Positions 8,919-19,400 of a stretch of DNA of 64,000 nucleotides are shown here, piece after piece (positions within the stretch are counted from its first letter, which is position 1; each line of letters opens with the position of its first letter). This DNA comes from Dyadobacter beijingensis DSM 21582 (GTDB lineage: Bacteria; Bacteroidota; Bacteroidia; Cytophagales; Spirosomataceae). The notes beneath the pieces are model-generated. The model was given only the letters and a program-made list of their open reading frames with translations. It made no database searches and was not told the DNA's origin. The position numbers were made by a program, and so were the translations under genes. The stretch lies in NCBI RefSeq assembly GCF_000382205.1, contig NZ_KB907793.1, positions 124,001 through 188,000 of the forward strand. The letters run 5' to 3'.

Positions 8919-9411
8919 GATCGGGATGATTCGTGACTGAGCCGTGAGTTAAAGTAAGTGTGACAAATGAACAGCGCCCGTTTTTGGTAAAAAATCAGTC
9001 TACCAATACCATTGATAGACTGATCGGAATTCGCCTCCACAAATGTATTCTCACCCCAAATCATTAACCCGGCAAGGCCGGGGTCATGATTAATTACTCA
9101 ACGTTATTGATTAGAAGTGTCATTAAAGTTGCCAACTTGTCTGAATTGTACAATGATTGCGTTATGCGTCCCCTTCCGCCGTGGGAGGAACAATTGGATA
9201 CTGCGGCGGCTTTCTGGAACTGCTGTAAAAGTATCGGCGCTGCACCAAATAAAAAATACGGCGCACATAGGATTTTTATACTGCAAATAGAGTAGGCGCG
9301 AGGCGCGATGTTGTAGAATCAGTTGACTGCCTTCTACCGGATATATGTAAACGCAGCCTGTCAGAAAAGACGCGGAGGCCTCGCAGACGCGATTTTTTGG
9401 TAGAATTTTAC
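8919..9411. other. Intergenic region between two signalling operons
   Basis: About 490 bp without a convincing gene. It contains one strong hairpin at 8994-9024, described separately. Short open frames on both strands (for example 9086-9295 on the plus strand) have no recognisable features and unlikely composition. The 390 bp between the stop at 9412 and the hairpin would be transcribed if the upstream operon reads through, so it could hold a long 3' UTR or a small RNA. Confidence 0.5.
8988..9024 (-). terminator. Intrinsic terminator on the minus strand
   Basis: ATCAGTCTA (8994-9002) pairs perfectly with TAGACTGAT (9016-9024). Inside it CAAT (9004-9007) pairs with ATTG (9011-9014) across a 3-nt loop. 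Read on the minus strand, the stem runs straight into a run of six T. It lies 76 bp upstream of the LytS-like kinase start. It could end transcripts from the NarL/kinase operon (last stop at 9412) or act as a leader attenuator. Confidence 0.7.
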
Positions 9412-11337
9412 CTACGAAGATGGTATCTGGAGAAACAGCTCCGTGCCTTTTTCCGAGGAAGAAATTTCGACCGATCCGCCAAGTTCTCTGGCGCGTTCGC
9501 GGATAGAAGCCAGCCCCAAACCTTTCCGGCTACCGGTAGCCGCTGGATCAAAGCCATGACCGTTGTCGGCGAGCTGCATGATGACGGCACCCTCGTCCTC
9601 GTAAATAAATAGTTTGAAGTTACGGGCCCTGGCGTGTTTCAGTATATTGGCAACCGCTTCCTGAATGATTTTCAGCATTTGAATGCGTGTTTGGACGTTG
9701 ATTTTTTCCAGACAGTCGTCGTCAACTTCGATCTGCTTTTCATAACCGCTGTCTGGAAGGGCCAGGGCGACGATCTGCCTTACGCGCTCGGAAAATAAGG
9801 TCTTGTCCAAAGCAGACCCCTGGAAATACCACTCATGGCTTTTGGAGCGGGTGGCCGAATATGCTTCGCGGGCCATTTTTGAAATCCTCGACATTTTGTC
9901 CCTCACCTGCTCATTTTCTTCCAGCATTTCTTCCGATTCAATGTAATTGACCAGGTGCACCAGTTTGCCCGCCACATCGTCGTGGAGTTCCATGCCGAAC
10001 CTTTTCTGGATTTCATGGGCCTGGGATTCAAGCTGCGCAATCTGTATCTGAGTCGATTCATTGAGTTGTCTGGTCTGCATCTCTGCCTTTTGACGGTTGA
10101 TTTCCAACAACCACAGGAAGACGGCCACGGAAATGATCAGCATCACTACAATACCGAAAATGAGGTTGTTCCGGCGGGCTATTTTGATCTGCTGAGCAAG
10201 CAATGTCTCGTTTCTTTGCTCCGAAACCAGGTGCGCGTACATATTATTATGGATATCGGCCGCCCGTATCGCAATCACCGAGTCGTTGATCGTATATCCT
10301 TTCATCAGATTTTCATACGCGGATTGATAGTTGCCTTTTGCGGCATTTACTTTCGCGGTATACCGTAATATTTTAGCGCCGTCCAGGTTTTTTACCTGGT
10401 TCGGTTTACTAACCCCTGCCTGATACAGCCCAAGGAAGTATGCGGCGCTATCGATCTGTTTCTTTTCAATGTGGTAATCGATGACCCTGCTGAGCATGGT
10501 GCCGGAGAAAGGGTGCTTGAACAAAGGGGCGATCGCTGCGTCGTTGGAAACGATGATGCCATAGGCCGCATTCAGATAATCGGCCTGCTTTTGAACCTCG
10601 CCCATCAGTTTTGCGGTGGTGGCTTCGATCAGGTACAGCGACAACTGGCATTGTACCAACTTCCCTTTGTTGTCGACCGGCTTTCGTTTCAATTGAAACC
10701 ACAATGCCCTTGCCGCACCTGCTAATTCATTGGTTCTGGCCTTGTTATGACGTGATGCATACAAGCTGACGCCGTGTTTTAAAATCGTGAATGCGTTGAT
10801 GCATGTATTCATGTTCACAGGTCCTTTTGCCAGGGCAGCGGGAAGCGCTTTCAAAAACGGTGTTACACTATCGATAATGGCAATACGCTTTTCATGATTG
10901 TAGTTACCATTGTCTCCGTAAATGGACAGCAGCTGCCGGGGCTCGTTGAGCGAATTGATGTATGGTTTGCTCTTTTTCAATTCCTCCTCCATTTTCTGAA
11001 GATAGTAGATCGCGTACCCGTCCTGATGTACGGCAGAAGCATGATTGGCCAGAAACGCGTAGTATTTGACCCTGGATGCCTGGTAGGCCGGACTACTCCA
11101 TGCGATGGATTTATAATTGGCCAACCTTTCTTTCAGGAGCGGGTTTTTGAAAGACAACTCGGTGAGTGCCTGCGCACGTGCAAGGTACACCGTATCGTGC
11201 ATTTGCCGTGCCTTGTGCTTCATCCGGATTGCTTCCCATGCTGAATCTGCCGGCCAGGAAGCCTGGGCGAAACAGTTGACGGAAGCGGTGAAAAGCAGGA
11301 GAAAAACCAGCTTAAAACAGGTTGTTATTGAATACAT
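9412..11337 (-). CDS. TPR-containing histidine kinase, NarX/DesK (HisKA_3) type
   Basis: This 641-residue sensor has a signal peptide (ending VNCFAQ), a helical TPR-like periplasmic region (~25-385) and one TM helix (~390-410, LIFGIVVMLIISVAVFLWLL). A coiled-coil linker leads to a HisKA_3 dimerisation domain with His452 in FGMELHDDVAG. A complete HATPase follows, with the N-box QEAVANILKHA, the DNGHGF box and GLGLASIRERA. It autophosphorylates and passes phosphate to a NarL-type regulator. The regulator gene lies immediately upstream on the same strand and its 3' end overlaps this start by 26 bp, so they are translationally coupled. The input signal is unknown. Confidence 0.93.
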   Translation of the reverse strand: MYSITTCFKLVFLLLFTASVNCFAQASWPADSAWEAIRMKHKARQMHDTVYLARAQALTELSFKNPLLKERLANYKSIAWSSPAYQASRVKYYAFLANHASAVHQDGYAIYYLQKMEEELKKSKPYINSLNEPRQLLSIYGDNGNYNHEKRIAIIDSVTPFLKALPAALAKGPVNMNTCINAFTILKHGVSLYASRHNKARTNELAGAARALWFQLKRKPVDNKGKLVQCQLSLYLIEATTAKLMGEVQKQADYLNAAYGIIVSNDAAIAPLFKHPFSGTMLSRVIDYHIEKKQIDSAAYFLGLYQAGVSKPNQVKNLDGAKILRYTAKVNAAKGNYQSAYENLMKGYTINDSVIAIRAADIHNNMYAHLVSEQRNETLLAQQIKIARRNNLIFGIVVMLIISVAVFLWLLEINRQKAEMQTRQLNESTQIQIAQLESQAHEIQKRFGMELHDDVAGKLVHLVNYIESEEMLEENEQVRDKMSRISKMAREAYSATRSKSHEWYFQGSALDKTLFSERVRQIVALALPDSGYEKQIEVDDDCLEKINVQTRIQMLKIIQEAVANILKHARARNFKLFIYEDEGAVIMQLADNGHGFDPAATGSRKGLGLASIRERARELGGSVEISSSEKGTELFLQIPSS

Positions 11338-11956
11338 ATCTCACTAGTTCAGTCACTGAATGAAGGTCAAGCTTCCGCATGATGTTCCGCTTGTGGGTCA
11401 TGATGGTAATGGGGCTCACAAAGAGCATTTCGGCAATTTCCTTGGTCCTTTTGCCTGCTCCGATCAATGCGAGCACTTCCCGCTCCTTGGCGGTGAGCAC
11501 GGTGTTTTCGGCGGAAAAGATATTGTCGGCCAATTTCCCCGCCAGGTCGGCGCTTACAAACTTCTTTCCGGCCATCGTATAGTCCAGCGCCAGCCTGATT
11601 TCGCCCGGGCTGACCGCCTTGCTAAGATAACCGTTGGCGCCGGCCGCGAAGCAGGCCTTGATGCCATTGGAATCCATAGAGCTCGTTACGACAAGTATCA
11701 ACAGCTCGCCGTAATGTTTGCGGCACGCGGTAATGAAACTCATCACATTCTGGCCGGGCATGATCAGGTCTGTTATCAGAATATGATAGCTCGTTGTTTT
11801 CAGCGCCGCCGCCGCCGTTTCGACAGACGAGAAAATATCGACAACAGCACCGGCGGGCAGCATTTTTTTCAACAATTCACGAAAGCCCTCAGCGACCAGC
11901 ACATGGTCATCCACCAGCATAATATGGGCGGCTGCGATGTCACTTCTGCTATACAT
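11312..11956 (-). CDS. NarL/FixJ-family response regulator
   Basis: This 214-residue regulator has an intact receiver (VDDH acidic pair, acceptor Asp63 in HILITDLIMPG, VVTSS, and Lys in GYLSKAVS). Its C-terminal LuxR-type HTH (~145-210) contains LTAKEREVLALIGAGKRTKE and SPITIMTHKRNIMRKL. It is the partner of the overlapping TPR histidine kinase. Unlike the three degenerate receivers in the window it keeps all phosphorylation residues. The 214 bp upstream are shared with the divergent degenerate regulator gene at 12171, which might be under its control; this is inference from position. Confidence 0.93.
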   Translation of the reverse strand: MYSRSDIAAAHIMLVDDHVLVAEGFRELLKKMLPAGAVVDIFSSVETAAAALKTTSYHILITDLIMPGQNVMSFITACRKHYGELLILVVTSSMDSNGIKACFAAGANGYLSKAVSPGEIRLALDYTMAGKKFVSADLAGKLADNIFSAENTVLTAKEREVLALIGAGKRTKEIAEMLFVSPITIMTHKRNIMRKLDLHSVTELVRYVFNNNLF

Positions 11957-11975
11957 ACAAAGAAATAAAGTTTGG

Positions 11976-11983
11976 CAAAGATA
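11976..11983 (-). promoter_or_regulatory. Possible Bacteroidota -7 element
   Basis: On the minus strand the sequence reads TATCTTTG, matching the Bacteroidota -7 consensus TAnnTTTG, about 20 bp before the start of the NarL regulator. No clear TTTG -33 element is present at the expected distance, so support is weak. Confidence 0.2.
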
Positions 11984-12170
11984 AGTGAAATCTTCCGCCT
12001 CACTTCTACTGTAAACGTAGTAGATGTCTACCTCAATGGATGAGAAAAATGCTCATTTAGAGTGATTTTTTCTGTTTCGAACGTGACGGATATTTGCATT
12101 GTCAAATACCTGAACATCAACAGAAAAAAGGTCACAACTTATTATAACCCACTTCTATTTAAATAACAAA

Positions 12171-12836
12171 ATGAAATCCATTGCGATTATCGATAAGCAT
12201 CCGGTTGTAAGGGTTGGAATCAGGCATTTTGCAGGTCAGTATTTCGAGTCGGATCAATTGATTGAGTCCGACAATCTTTCCCAATATCTAAGAAATCATT
12301 CAGGCGCAGTTCCCGATGTATTTATAGTTGGAAATACCCTTGAATTGTTTAACTCGGTATGCCATTCGATCGCTGAAATTAAAAAAATAAGCCATTCTTC
12401 TCAAATAATCATTTTTGACGAGAACCCCGATCATATTAAGATCGTCCGGAGCTTCAAGGCAGGTGCGAAGGGATATCTGACCAAGTTTTCAGATATGCAG
12501 GAGCTTTTCAAATGCGTGTCCAAGGTGAAGGAAGGGCGTATCTATATCTGCCATGATGCGCTGGGGCTTATTCTTCCCAACTATGGCGCAGGAGCCGGCG
12601 GCCGCAGAAAGGACCGCACCTGGCTTTCCCCAACCGAGTACGATGTGGCTAATCTGCTCGTGATGGGTGACAGCATTTCCACTATCGCGAATAAAATGGG
12701 AAAAAAGAACGCGACAATCCAAAGTACAAAAACGCGGATATTCAGAAAACTAAATATCAGCGGAATAGCAGCCTTGAAAGAGTCGCTGCAAAAACACCTT
12801 GACAGTAAGAGCAACCTCCTCCTTAGTGATCAGTAA
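12171..12836 (+). CDS. NarL-like transcription factor with degenerate receiver
   Basis: This 221-residue protein opens with MKSIAIIDKHPVVRVGIRHF, a NarL receiver pattern. The beta3 segment reads PDVFIVGNTLE, with Val-Gly where the acceptor Asp belongs, and the acidic pair is reduced to a single Asp. Lys in GYLTKFSD is kept. The C-terminal LuxR-type HTH (~145-205) is complete (LSPTEYDVANLLVMGD, then ATIQSTKTRIFRKLNIS). It should bind DNA without classical phosphorylation. The gene ends 46 bp before a giant T9SS surface-protein gene, so it may regulate, or be cotranscribed with, that gene. Two related proteins (5969, 22069) have lost more of the protein. Confidence 0.85.
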   Translation: MKSIAIIDKHPVVRVGIRHFAGQYFESDQLIESDNLSQYLRNHSGAVPDVFIVGNTLELFNSVCHSIAEIKKISHSSQIIIFDENPDHIKIVRSFKAGAKGYLTKFSDMQELFKCVSKVKEGRIYICHDALGLILPNYGAGAGGRRKDRTWLSPTEYDVANLLVMGDSISTIANKMGKKNATIQSTKTRIFRKLNISGIAALKESLQKHLDSKSNLLLSDQ

Positions 12837-12882
12837 AAATGCATCCGCATTAACCGACAAAATACAATAACTAATCTATGTA

Positions 12883-15800
12883 ATGATGAATACCAGACAA
12901 TGTACCTTGCCCAGGCAGGGTATTCTAAGAATCGCTTTGGCCGTGCTGATGATCGGATCGATGGCGGGCTCCACTTGGGCCCAGACAGGATATATTTACG
13001 TGCATTCGAAAGCTTTGAATGAAACCGGTAGCCCGGATGTCAATATCACGGTAAGCGGGGGTGGCACACCCGTTCCTGCATTCACGTTAAATGACGACCC
13101 AACGCAAAACAGCGTATCCCAGGATATCGGAGCATCTGAAAACGGCCGACTTTGGGCTGCGACCAGCTCGGGCTCATTGTACTACCGTGATGCAAACAGT
13201 ACGACCTGGATACATACCAGCATTACAGGCGTCGCCAGAGTAGACGGCGGCCCCGGCGGAAGCTGCTATTTTATTGATAGTGCGGGTACCGTTTACAGCT
13301 ACGATGGCGTGAGCCCCGAGGTCCAGATATCGCTGACAGCCCAGTTTTCAAATAGTGGTGGCTGGAATGATATCGGTAGCGGGTGGACAGGCACGCCGAC
13401 TTCCGGTTTTGTGAATGGCCCGGCGGTCTATATTGTAAGAGACAATTCAGCCATATATAAATGGAGCGGCTCGGGCACAGCATGGAATATCTACGCAAAT
13501 ATCTCAGGCTCTGCTCAATACAGGATAGATGTTAACCCGACCAACGGAAACGTGTATGTTGGCGGCAATGTCGGATCGGTAAGGACGATCCGCGAGATCA
13601 CCCCCGCGGCCGTACCGGCTATCAATAGTTTAGGCAGCCCTGTGTCGGACTATGCCGCATATAAAGACATCGCTGTGACCCAAAACGGTGAGGTGTATAC
13701 TGTGGCAACCGATGTCGTAAATTCGCCGACAGGCGCTTATGTTCATAAATTTTTGTCCGGCACCACGTGGGGTAAGGAAACAGGGTCGTTCGACGCATTC
13801 AAAATCACAGGCGGGCCATCTAACTTGCTGTGGTCTACGATGGCCAGTGGCGGATGGGGTGTTACGGGCAGCTGGGCCCCGTCGAGCGGTCCATATCCAT
13901 TCTACAACATTTTTACGCGCGCTTCTGACGGGACAAACCCCATCTACATCGATGATGAGAGGGTACGGACTACAACTGGCAATTCTCAGTTGATCCCCGT
14001 CGTGCCAGGTACATATATCATTTCTGAATCCGCAATTGCAGGATGGGATTTGCAAAAAATCCTTATTTATGATCCGACTGCGAACTCCACTTCCAACCAG
14101 GTGACAGGCACGGCGACCGTCGATGTAGCAGCCGGTGAAGTAGTCCATGTTGTCTATCAAAACGGGGAGCTTAACCCATTTAATATGACCAATGATTGCG
14201 GTAACGCTTATCTGGAAACGTTTGGTGTCGGTACTGCCGTCGGCACGGCCACGACAACCGGCTCTTTTGGGCTTCCGGTTGCAGGGCAGACCTCGTATCA
14301 CTACCTGACCGGTAATGCTCCCGGCGAAGATGGTTACTACAAAATCGTAAACCGGGCAAATCCTGACTTTAACTCCTGGTCGGATGCGGCCGGAATTGTG
14401 GACCACACGCCCGGCGACGGAGATTTAGGGTATATGTACGCGGTCAATGCAGGCTTTGACAAAGGTGAGTTTTTCCGCCGTCGTTTCACTGGGGTGATAG
14501 CGGGCGCCAATTACAGTTTTTCTGCCTGGATCGTGAACCTGACAGCAGCGGCACAAGTCAACCCGAATGTCTCGTTCACCGTTTTTGATCACAATACGCA
14601 GGCAGTTTTAGGCACTTACAGTACCGGAGAGCTGGCAAATAATGCCGCGCCGGGAAAATGGCAGAAATTCGGCTTCGATTTTACCGGTACTTCGTCGGAT
14701 ATCGATCTGGTGATCAGCAATAACGGGTTTGGGGGAAATGGCAACGACCTGGCCATCGACGATATCAGTTTTTCACTATCACCCCCGACACCGACGGTGG
14801 TGCTGCAAAACAGCGACTGCGCCGGCGGCCTGGGCTCCATCACCATCACAGCCCCGATCGGCGCCTATGAATACAGCATCGATGGTACCAACTGGCAAGC
14901 ATCGCCCGCTTTCATGAATGTGGCACCTGGAACCTACACCGCTTCGGTACGCTTTACGGGAACCACCAACTGTACCAACAGCTCTACGGTAGCAACCGTC
15001 CTCGCCGCGATTTGCGGGAACGTCTTTCATGACGCTAACGGTCTGACCGACGGTAATGTAAATGGCACAGGCGTCGGTCAGGCATCGGCCACGCAGCTCT
15101 ATGTGAGCTTGTACAATGGCTCCACGCTGGTAGGCACTGTTCCGGTCAATGCCGACGGGACATATAGTTTCGCTGATGTAACACCGAACACGACTTACAC
15201 GGCTGTATTGGGTACCAACCCGGCAGGCAATGCCACATCGGTATTCGCGGGAACAGGGAGCAATGGCTGGGCGGCAGCCGGTGAAGACTGCTGCGATAAT
15301 GCAGGCAGTGACGGTGCAACGGATGGCGTACTTACCATTGCGGTGGGCACTTCCAATGTGAACAATGCCAACTTCGGCATCCAGCAATTGCCCGAGACCG
15401 ACCCGAAGTCCACTCAAATCTTCCAGCCATACGTTGGCCAGCTGATCACGCTGAACGGCGGTTCGAACCCTCCGGTGCTGTCCGGCTCGGACCCGGAGGA
15501 CATGCCTGCGGGCGGCGTACTCACGGGCAAAGCCGTCACCATTACCGCCGTGCCAACCAATTCGGAGCTGTATTATGACAACGTGCTGGTTACATCCGGG
15601 CTTACTATTACCGGTTTCGATCCGTCGAAATTGCAGATCAAATTGACTACTGCGACGCTGGGTGATACTACTACACAATTTGAATATGCCTATGTTGATG
15701 CCAGCGGGACCGCGGACCCGACGCCAGCCGTGTACAAGCTTAAATGGCAAGACCCGATGCCGGTCACCCTGGTGAGTTTTGAAATAGCCCGGACCGAATC

Positions 15801-16284
15801 TTCCGTGCTGGTAAGCTGGGCAACAACCAGCGAGACAAACAGCTCCCATTTCGACATCGAGCGCAGCGTCGATGCACGCCATTGGGAAGCGATCGGCAAA
15901 GTGGCGGCGGCAGAGTCGTCCAACAAGCGGACCACCTACGCGTTCACCGATCACCAGGCATCTTATGGGACCGTCTATTACCGTTTGAAGATGGTGGACT
16001 TGGACGAGACATTCGCGTATAGCCAAATCCGTTCGATATCGATTGGCCATGTTAAACTAAATCTCTACCCGAATCCTGTGGGGCGCATGCTCCGGATCGA
16101 CGACGTGAATGCGGCCAACATCCGAAAGGTCGTGATTTACAGCAACAGCGGCGTGATGGTGTATTCCAAAGCCGGTGCCAATCCTTCGGAAATCGATTTG
16201 TCGGGCTTGCGGGCAGGAAGTTATGTGGTGACGCTGATCTACGCCGACGGCAGCCAGGCCTCCCGGACGATGATTAAAAATTAA
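12883..16284 (+). CDS. T9SS-sorted surface protein with tectonin-like propeller
   Basis: This is a 1133-residue secreted protein. A signal peptide ends near STWAQ. Residues ~60-320 hold repeated short units such as NGRLWAATSSGSLYYRD and GTVYSYDG, typical of tectonin/tachylectin-type beta-propellers, which often bind glycans. A beta-sandwich follows (~350-430), then a jelly-roll region with an FDFTGTSSDIDLVI segment (~440-630), as in carbohydrate-binding or MAM-like domains. SdrD-B-like repeats follow (~710-840). The C-terminus has the Fn-like stretch with FDIERS and VYYRLKMVDLD, then a T9SS type A sorting domain with LNLYPNPVGR and GSYVVTLIYADG. It is probably exported through the T9SS and attached to the surface. 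A hairpin follows the stop. Confidence 0.9.
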   Translation: MMNTRQCTLPRQGILRIALAVLMIGSMAGSTWAQTGYIYVHSKALNETGSPDVNITVSGGGTPVPAFTLNDDPTQNSVSQDIGASENGRLWAATSSGSLYYRDANSTTWIHTSITGVARVDGGPGGSCYFIDSAGTVYSYDGVSPEVQISLTAQFSNSGGWNDIGSGWTGTPTSGFVNGPAVYIVRDNSAIYKWSGSGTAWNIYANISGSAQYRIDVNPTNGNVYVGGNVGSVRTIREITPAAVPAINSLGSPVSDYAAYKDIAVTQNGEVYTVATDVVNSPTGAYVHKFLSGTTWGKETGSFDAFKITGGPSNLLWSTMASGGWGVTGSWAPSSGPYPFYNIFTRASDGTNPIYIDDERVRTTTGNSQLIPVVPGTYIISESAIAGWDLQKILIYDPTANSTSNQVTGTATVDVAAGEVVHVVYQNGELNPFNMTNDCGNAYLETFGVGTAVGTATTTGSFGLPVAGQTSYHYLTGNAPGEDGYYKIVNRANPDFNSWSDAAGIVDHTPGDGDLGYMYAVNAGFDKGEFFRRRFTGVIAGANYSFSAWIVNLTAAAQVNPNVSFTVFDHNTQAVLGTYSTGELANNAAPGKWQKFGFDFTGTSSDIDLVISNNGFGGNGNDLAIDDISFSLSPPTPTVVLQNSDCAGGLGSITITAPIGAYEYSIDGTNWQASPAFMNVAPGTYTASVRFTGTTNCTNSSTVATVLAAICGNVFHDANGLTDGNVNGTGVGQASATQLYVSLYNGSTLVGTVPVNADGTYSFADVTPNTTYTAVLGTNPAGNATSVFAGTGSNGWAAAGEDCCDNAGSDGATDGVLTIAVGTSNVNNANFGIQQLPETDPKSTQIFQPYVGQLITLNGGSNPPVLSGSDPEDMPAGGVLTGKAVTITAVPTNSELYYDNVLVTSGLTITGFDPSKLQIKLTTATLGDTTTQFEYAYVDASGTADPTPAVYKLKWQDPMPVTLVSFEIARTESSVLVSWATTSETNSSHFDIERSVDARHWEAIGKVAAAESSNKRTTYAFTDHQASYGTVYYRLKMVDLDETFAYSQIRSISIGHVKLNLYPNPVGRMLRIDDVNAANIRKVVIYSNSGVMVYSKAGANPSEIDLSGLRAGSYVVTLIYADGSQASRTMIKN

Positions 16285-16285
16285 T

Positions 16286-16323
16286 GGAAGGCGGCGCCGG
16301 AGACCTTTCCCGGCGCTGCTTCC
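16286..16323 (+). terminator. GC-rich hairpin after T9SS gene
   Basis: GGAAGGCGGCGCCGG (16286-16300) pairs with CCGGCGCTGCTTCC (16310-16323) with one bulge and one mismatch across a 9-nt loop, immediately after the stop of the preceding gene. There is no T-run, so this may be a weak terminator or a 3' stabilising structure. Confidence 0.5.
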
Positions 16324-16436
16324 TTCCCCACACACGGCAGGTAGCCCTGTATCATACTCATACATACATTGAAGAGGGCACCAGCAGTGCCCGAGCACCC
16401 ATAAGCAATAGGAAGTTTGTTATTTAGTAACCTTAT

Positions 16437-19400
16437 GTGAATCGTATGGCTCATTTTTTTCCTCTCCCTTTCTGCGTAACGAAAGGACTAAGTTCCCCCC
16501 GGCCCGATTGTAGTAGCCGGCAATTCAATAGCCTTTTTGGATTTTCGAACCTGAAACACTTCTTTCCACGACGCGCCAAGTCCGTACGCAGCCTGGCGTT
16601 TTACCTTGTTTTTCTCTGCACTGCAAGCTACGGTCAATGCCCTTCGGCCATCACGACCAGCGCACCTGTGGTAACCGCTGCCAGTTGCCCGTCTTCGGGC
16701 CAGATACTGGTCCATTCGAGTGCTGAAACGGAACCCTCGGCAACCTACCAGATTATTTCCGGGCCGGCCGCGGGCGGCTACCAGACCACCGCCCAAAGCT
16801 CCAACAATTTCAGCGGTCTGCCAGCCGGCAGCTATACGGTCCGGATTACCTGCGGTATGGTTACGGCCGATGTAACTGCTACTGTCGCCGATGAATATAC
16901 GCCTTTGAACCTGACGCCCGCGGTTACCAATGTGTGTGCAACCAGCGGCGGCGGCGGCGGCAGCAGTGGTGGGGGTGGGGGAGATCCGGGAGGCCGCGTG
17001 GGCGCCACCACCAACGCGGGGGCGATCATCACGGCCACGGCCACGGGCGGCAAAGCACCGCTTACGTATGCATTCCTGTTATCGAACAATGCTGCCGAGC
17101 CGGATGCCAACTTCACTTACAGCAGCTCCAATACATTTACCGCGCCGTCTTTTGGTGTGTACCAGGTGCGTGTGAAAGATGCATGCAACAATTTTGTGAC
17201 GCAATCCGTGGATGTGCAGCCGCTTTACCCGGCGGCAAAGCTGAAATTGGGAGATTACGGTTTTCAATGCACAGAGACACAGTATTACACCAACAAACTG
17301 GTAAGAGTATCGGATGGCACACAGATCGACCCGACCGGCGCCGGATACCAGGTTGAGCTATGGTACCTCGCTACCGGGGCGCCTTGCACAATACCTGCAA
17401 CGCCCGCCGACCAGACCATCTCCGTCAACAGCGCCAGCAACTTGCAAACCATCACTTTTCCGGCCACTGTCGATGTGCTACTGGTGAGGACTACATCGGT
17501 TTGCGGGGAACAGCATGTCGAATGCATTCCTGTCAAGAAGCCGGCGGTGGTCTCTTACGGTTTTGTGCATGTAGGGTGTTCTGCGACCGATGACGTCAAC
17601 CTGGCGTTGGACATCCAGGGCGGCAGCTGGCCGTATAATGTTACCGTGCAGGGATTTGACGCCGGCAATAATGCCGTTGCGGGCACCAGTACCTCATTTA
17701 CCTACTCCACCTCCGGGAGCCTGGTAACAGTTGCGCCCGCACACCACTATACATATGTAGTTACCGACGCCTGCGGGCGCACGACGACGAAAACAATATA
17801 CACGCCAACACCCGGTGATGCACCGCAAGTAACGTGGTTTGGCACTTATATGAACTGCGTCAATGCGGCTGGGGCGATGAGTGTCAGCGTGGAAGTGAAC
17901 GGATATATCCCCAATCAGGATTTCTCAAATATCAAGCTGGTCAACGCGGCTACCAATGCATTTGTAGCCAACGCATCTGACTACGGAGTATTCAACGGGG
18001 CCATTTATTTCAGTAGTATCCCGGCAGGTAGTTACAAGGTAATTTTCACCCCGGTCGATACGTCGTGTCCCCCCAGCGAGGCACCTTTCACAATTCCATC
18101 CAGCTCGACCGGACTCGTATTTGCGCTCGACGGTACCACTACCCAGCTTTGCGGCGGGGCAGGTACGATTAGTGCTGATTTAAGCTATAACGGCAACCAG
18201 CAGGTAAGTTTCCAGCTTTTGCAAGGCACCACAGTGATCTCTTCCAATGCGTCGGGAAGCTTTACAAACCTGGCGCCCGGTACCTACACCTTGAAGGCCA
18301 TTGTGGATATGTCCTCTTGCGGCAAGCCTAACATGGAAGCGACCAAGGACCTGACCATTCAGCCGGAGGGCTCACTTCCTGTTGTCGTAAAGAAGCTGGG
18401 TATCAACTGTACGGCCAGCACGGCAACCGGCATTGCTATTTTTGAATTCTCCGGCTTCGGGCCTTTCCTGCTGGAAATGAAGAAGGTAACCGAAAGTACC
18501 TACACGGTTATCGGCAGCGCAGTGCCTAACAACTACACGGCGGAAGGTTTGGCGGCAGATACGGATTACGATGTCCGCATTACCGACCAATGCGGCAAGA
18601 CCTCGGTCACCCAGGTGTCTGTCAAACCGCTGGTAGCAGTGTATGTGACCAACTCAGCCCAGCCATGCCTCGACCAGCCCTACACATTGAGCGCGGAGGA
18701 CATTACCAATGCGAGCTATTCGTGGACATTCAACGGCGGCCCGGTCATCGCGACATCAAAGGATATCGTCTTTGGTACTTACACGGCTGCCAACAATGGC
18801 ACCTATCAATGCACCATCACACTCGGCGACTGTATTACAAAGGTATTGACCATAAACCTGAACAGTATCAATTGCAGCCAGCCACTGGCTAAATCCGGGT
18901 TGGGGGATTATGTGTGGAAGGATACCAATCAGAATGGTATCCAGGATGCAGGTGAAAAAGGGGTGGGCGGCATTACCGCCACGTTGTATGGACCTGACGG
19001 AACAACCGTTTTGGGTACGACCACCACTGATGCCAGCGGCTTTTATAGCTTTCCGAACCTGACTGCCGGCTCGTATGTGGTAGGTTTCAGCGGCCTTCCA
19101 TCGGCCTACCTGTTTTCTTCCGTTGTTGGCAATGTAAACGATGCGAATAACAGTGATGCGGACGGAACGAGCGGAAAAACACCGGTAATCAGCTTGGCAG
19201 ACAACGAATTCAATATGAAGATCGATGCCGGTATTTTTTACTCGCTGCCTGTAACGCTCATCAGTTTCGAGGCCAGGGCATTGGATCACGGCGCCCTGCT
19301 GACCTGGTCGACCGCTACCGAGACCAACAGCGATCGTTTCGAGATCGAACGGAGCGCCAACGGGAAAGCCTGGACGAAAGTAGGTACCGTGCGCTCACAA

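Noticed and set aside
9086..9295. 69-codon frame between the signalling operons
   Set aside because: No domain, signal or composition support; it is opposed by an equally weak minus-strand frame.
14779..16050. Long minus-strand open frame opposite the T9SS gene
   Set aside because: It is a shadow of the plus-strand gene: Arg/His/Cys-rich, no domain, while the other strand has a clear T9SS protein.
16940..16990. Glycine-rich tract as a sequencing or assembly artefact
   Set aside because: The reading frame is preserved through it and flanked by normal domains, so a linker is more likely.
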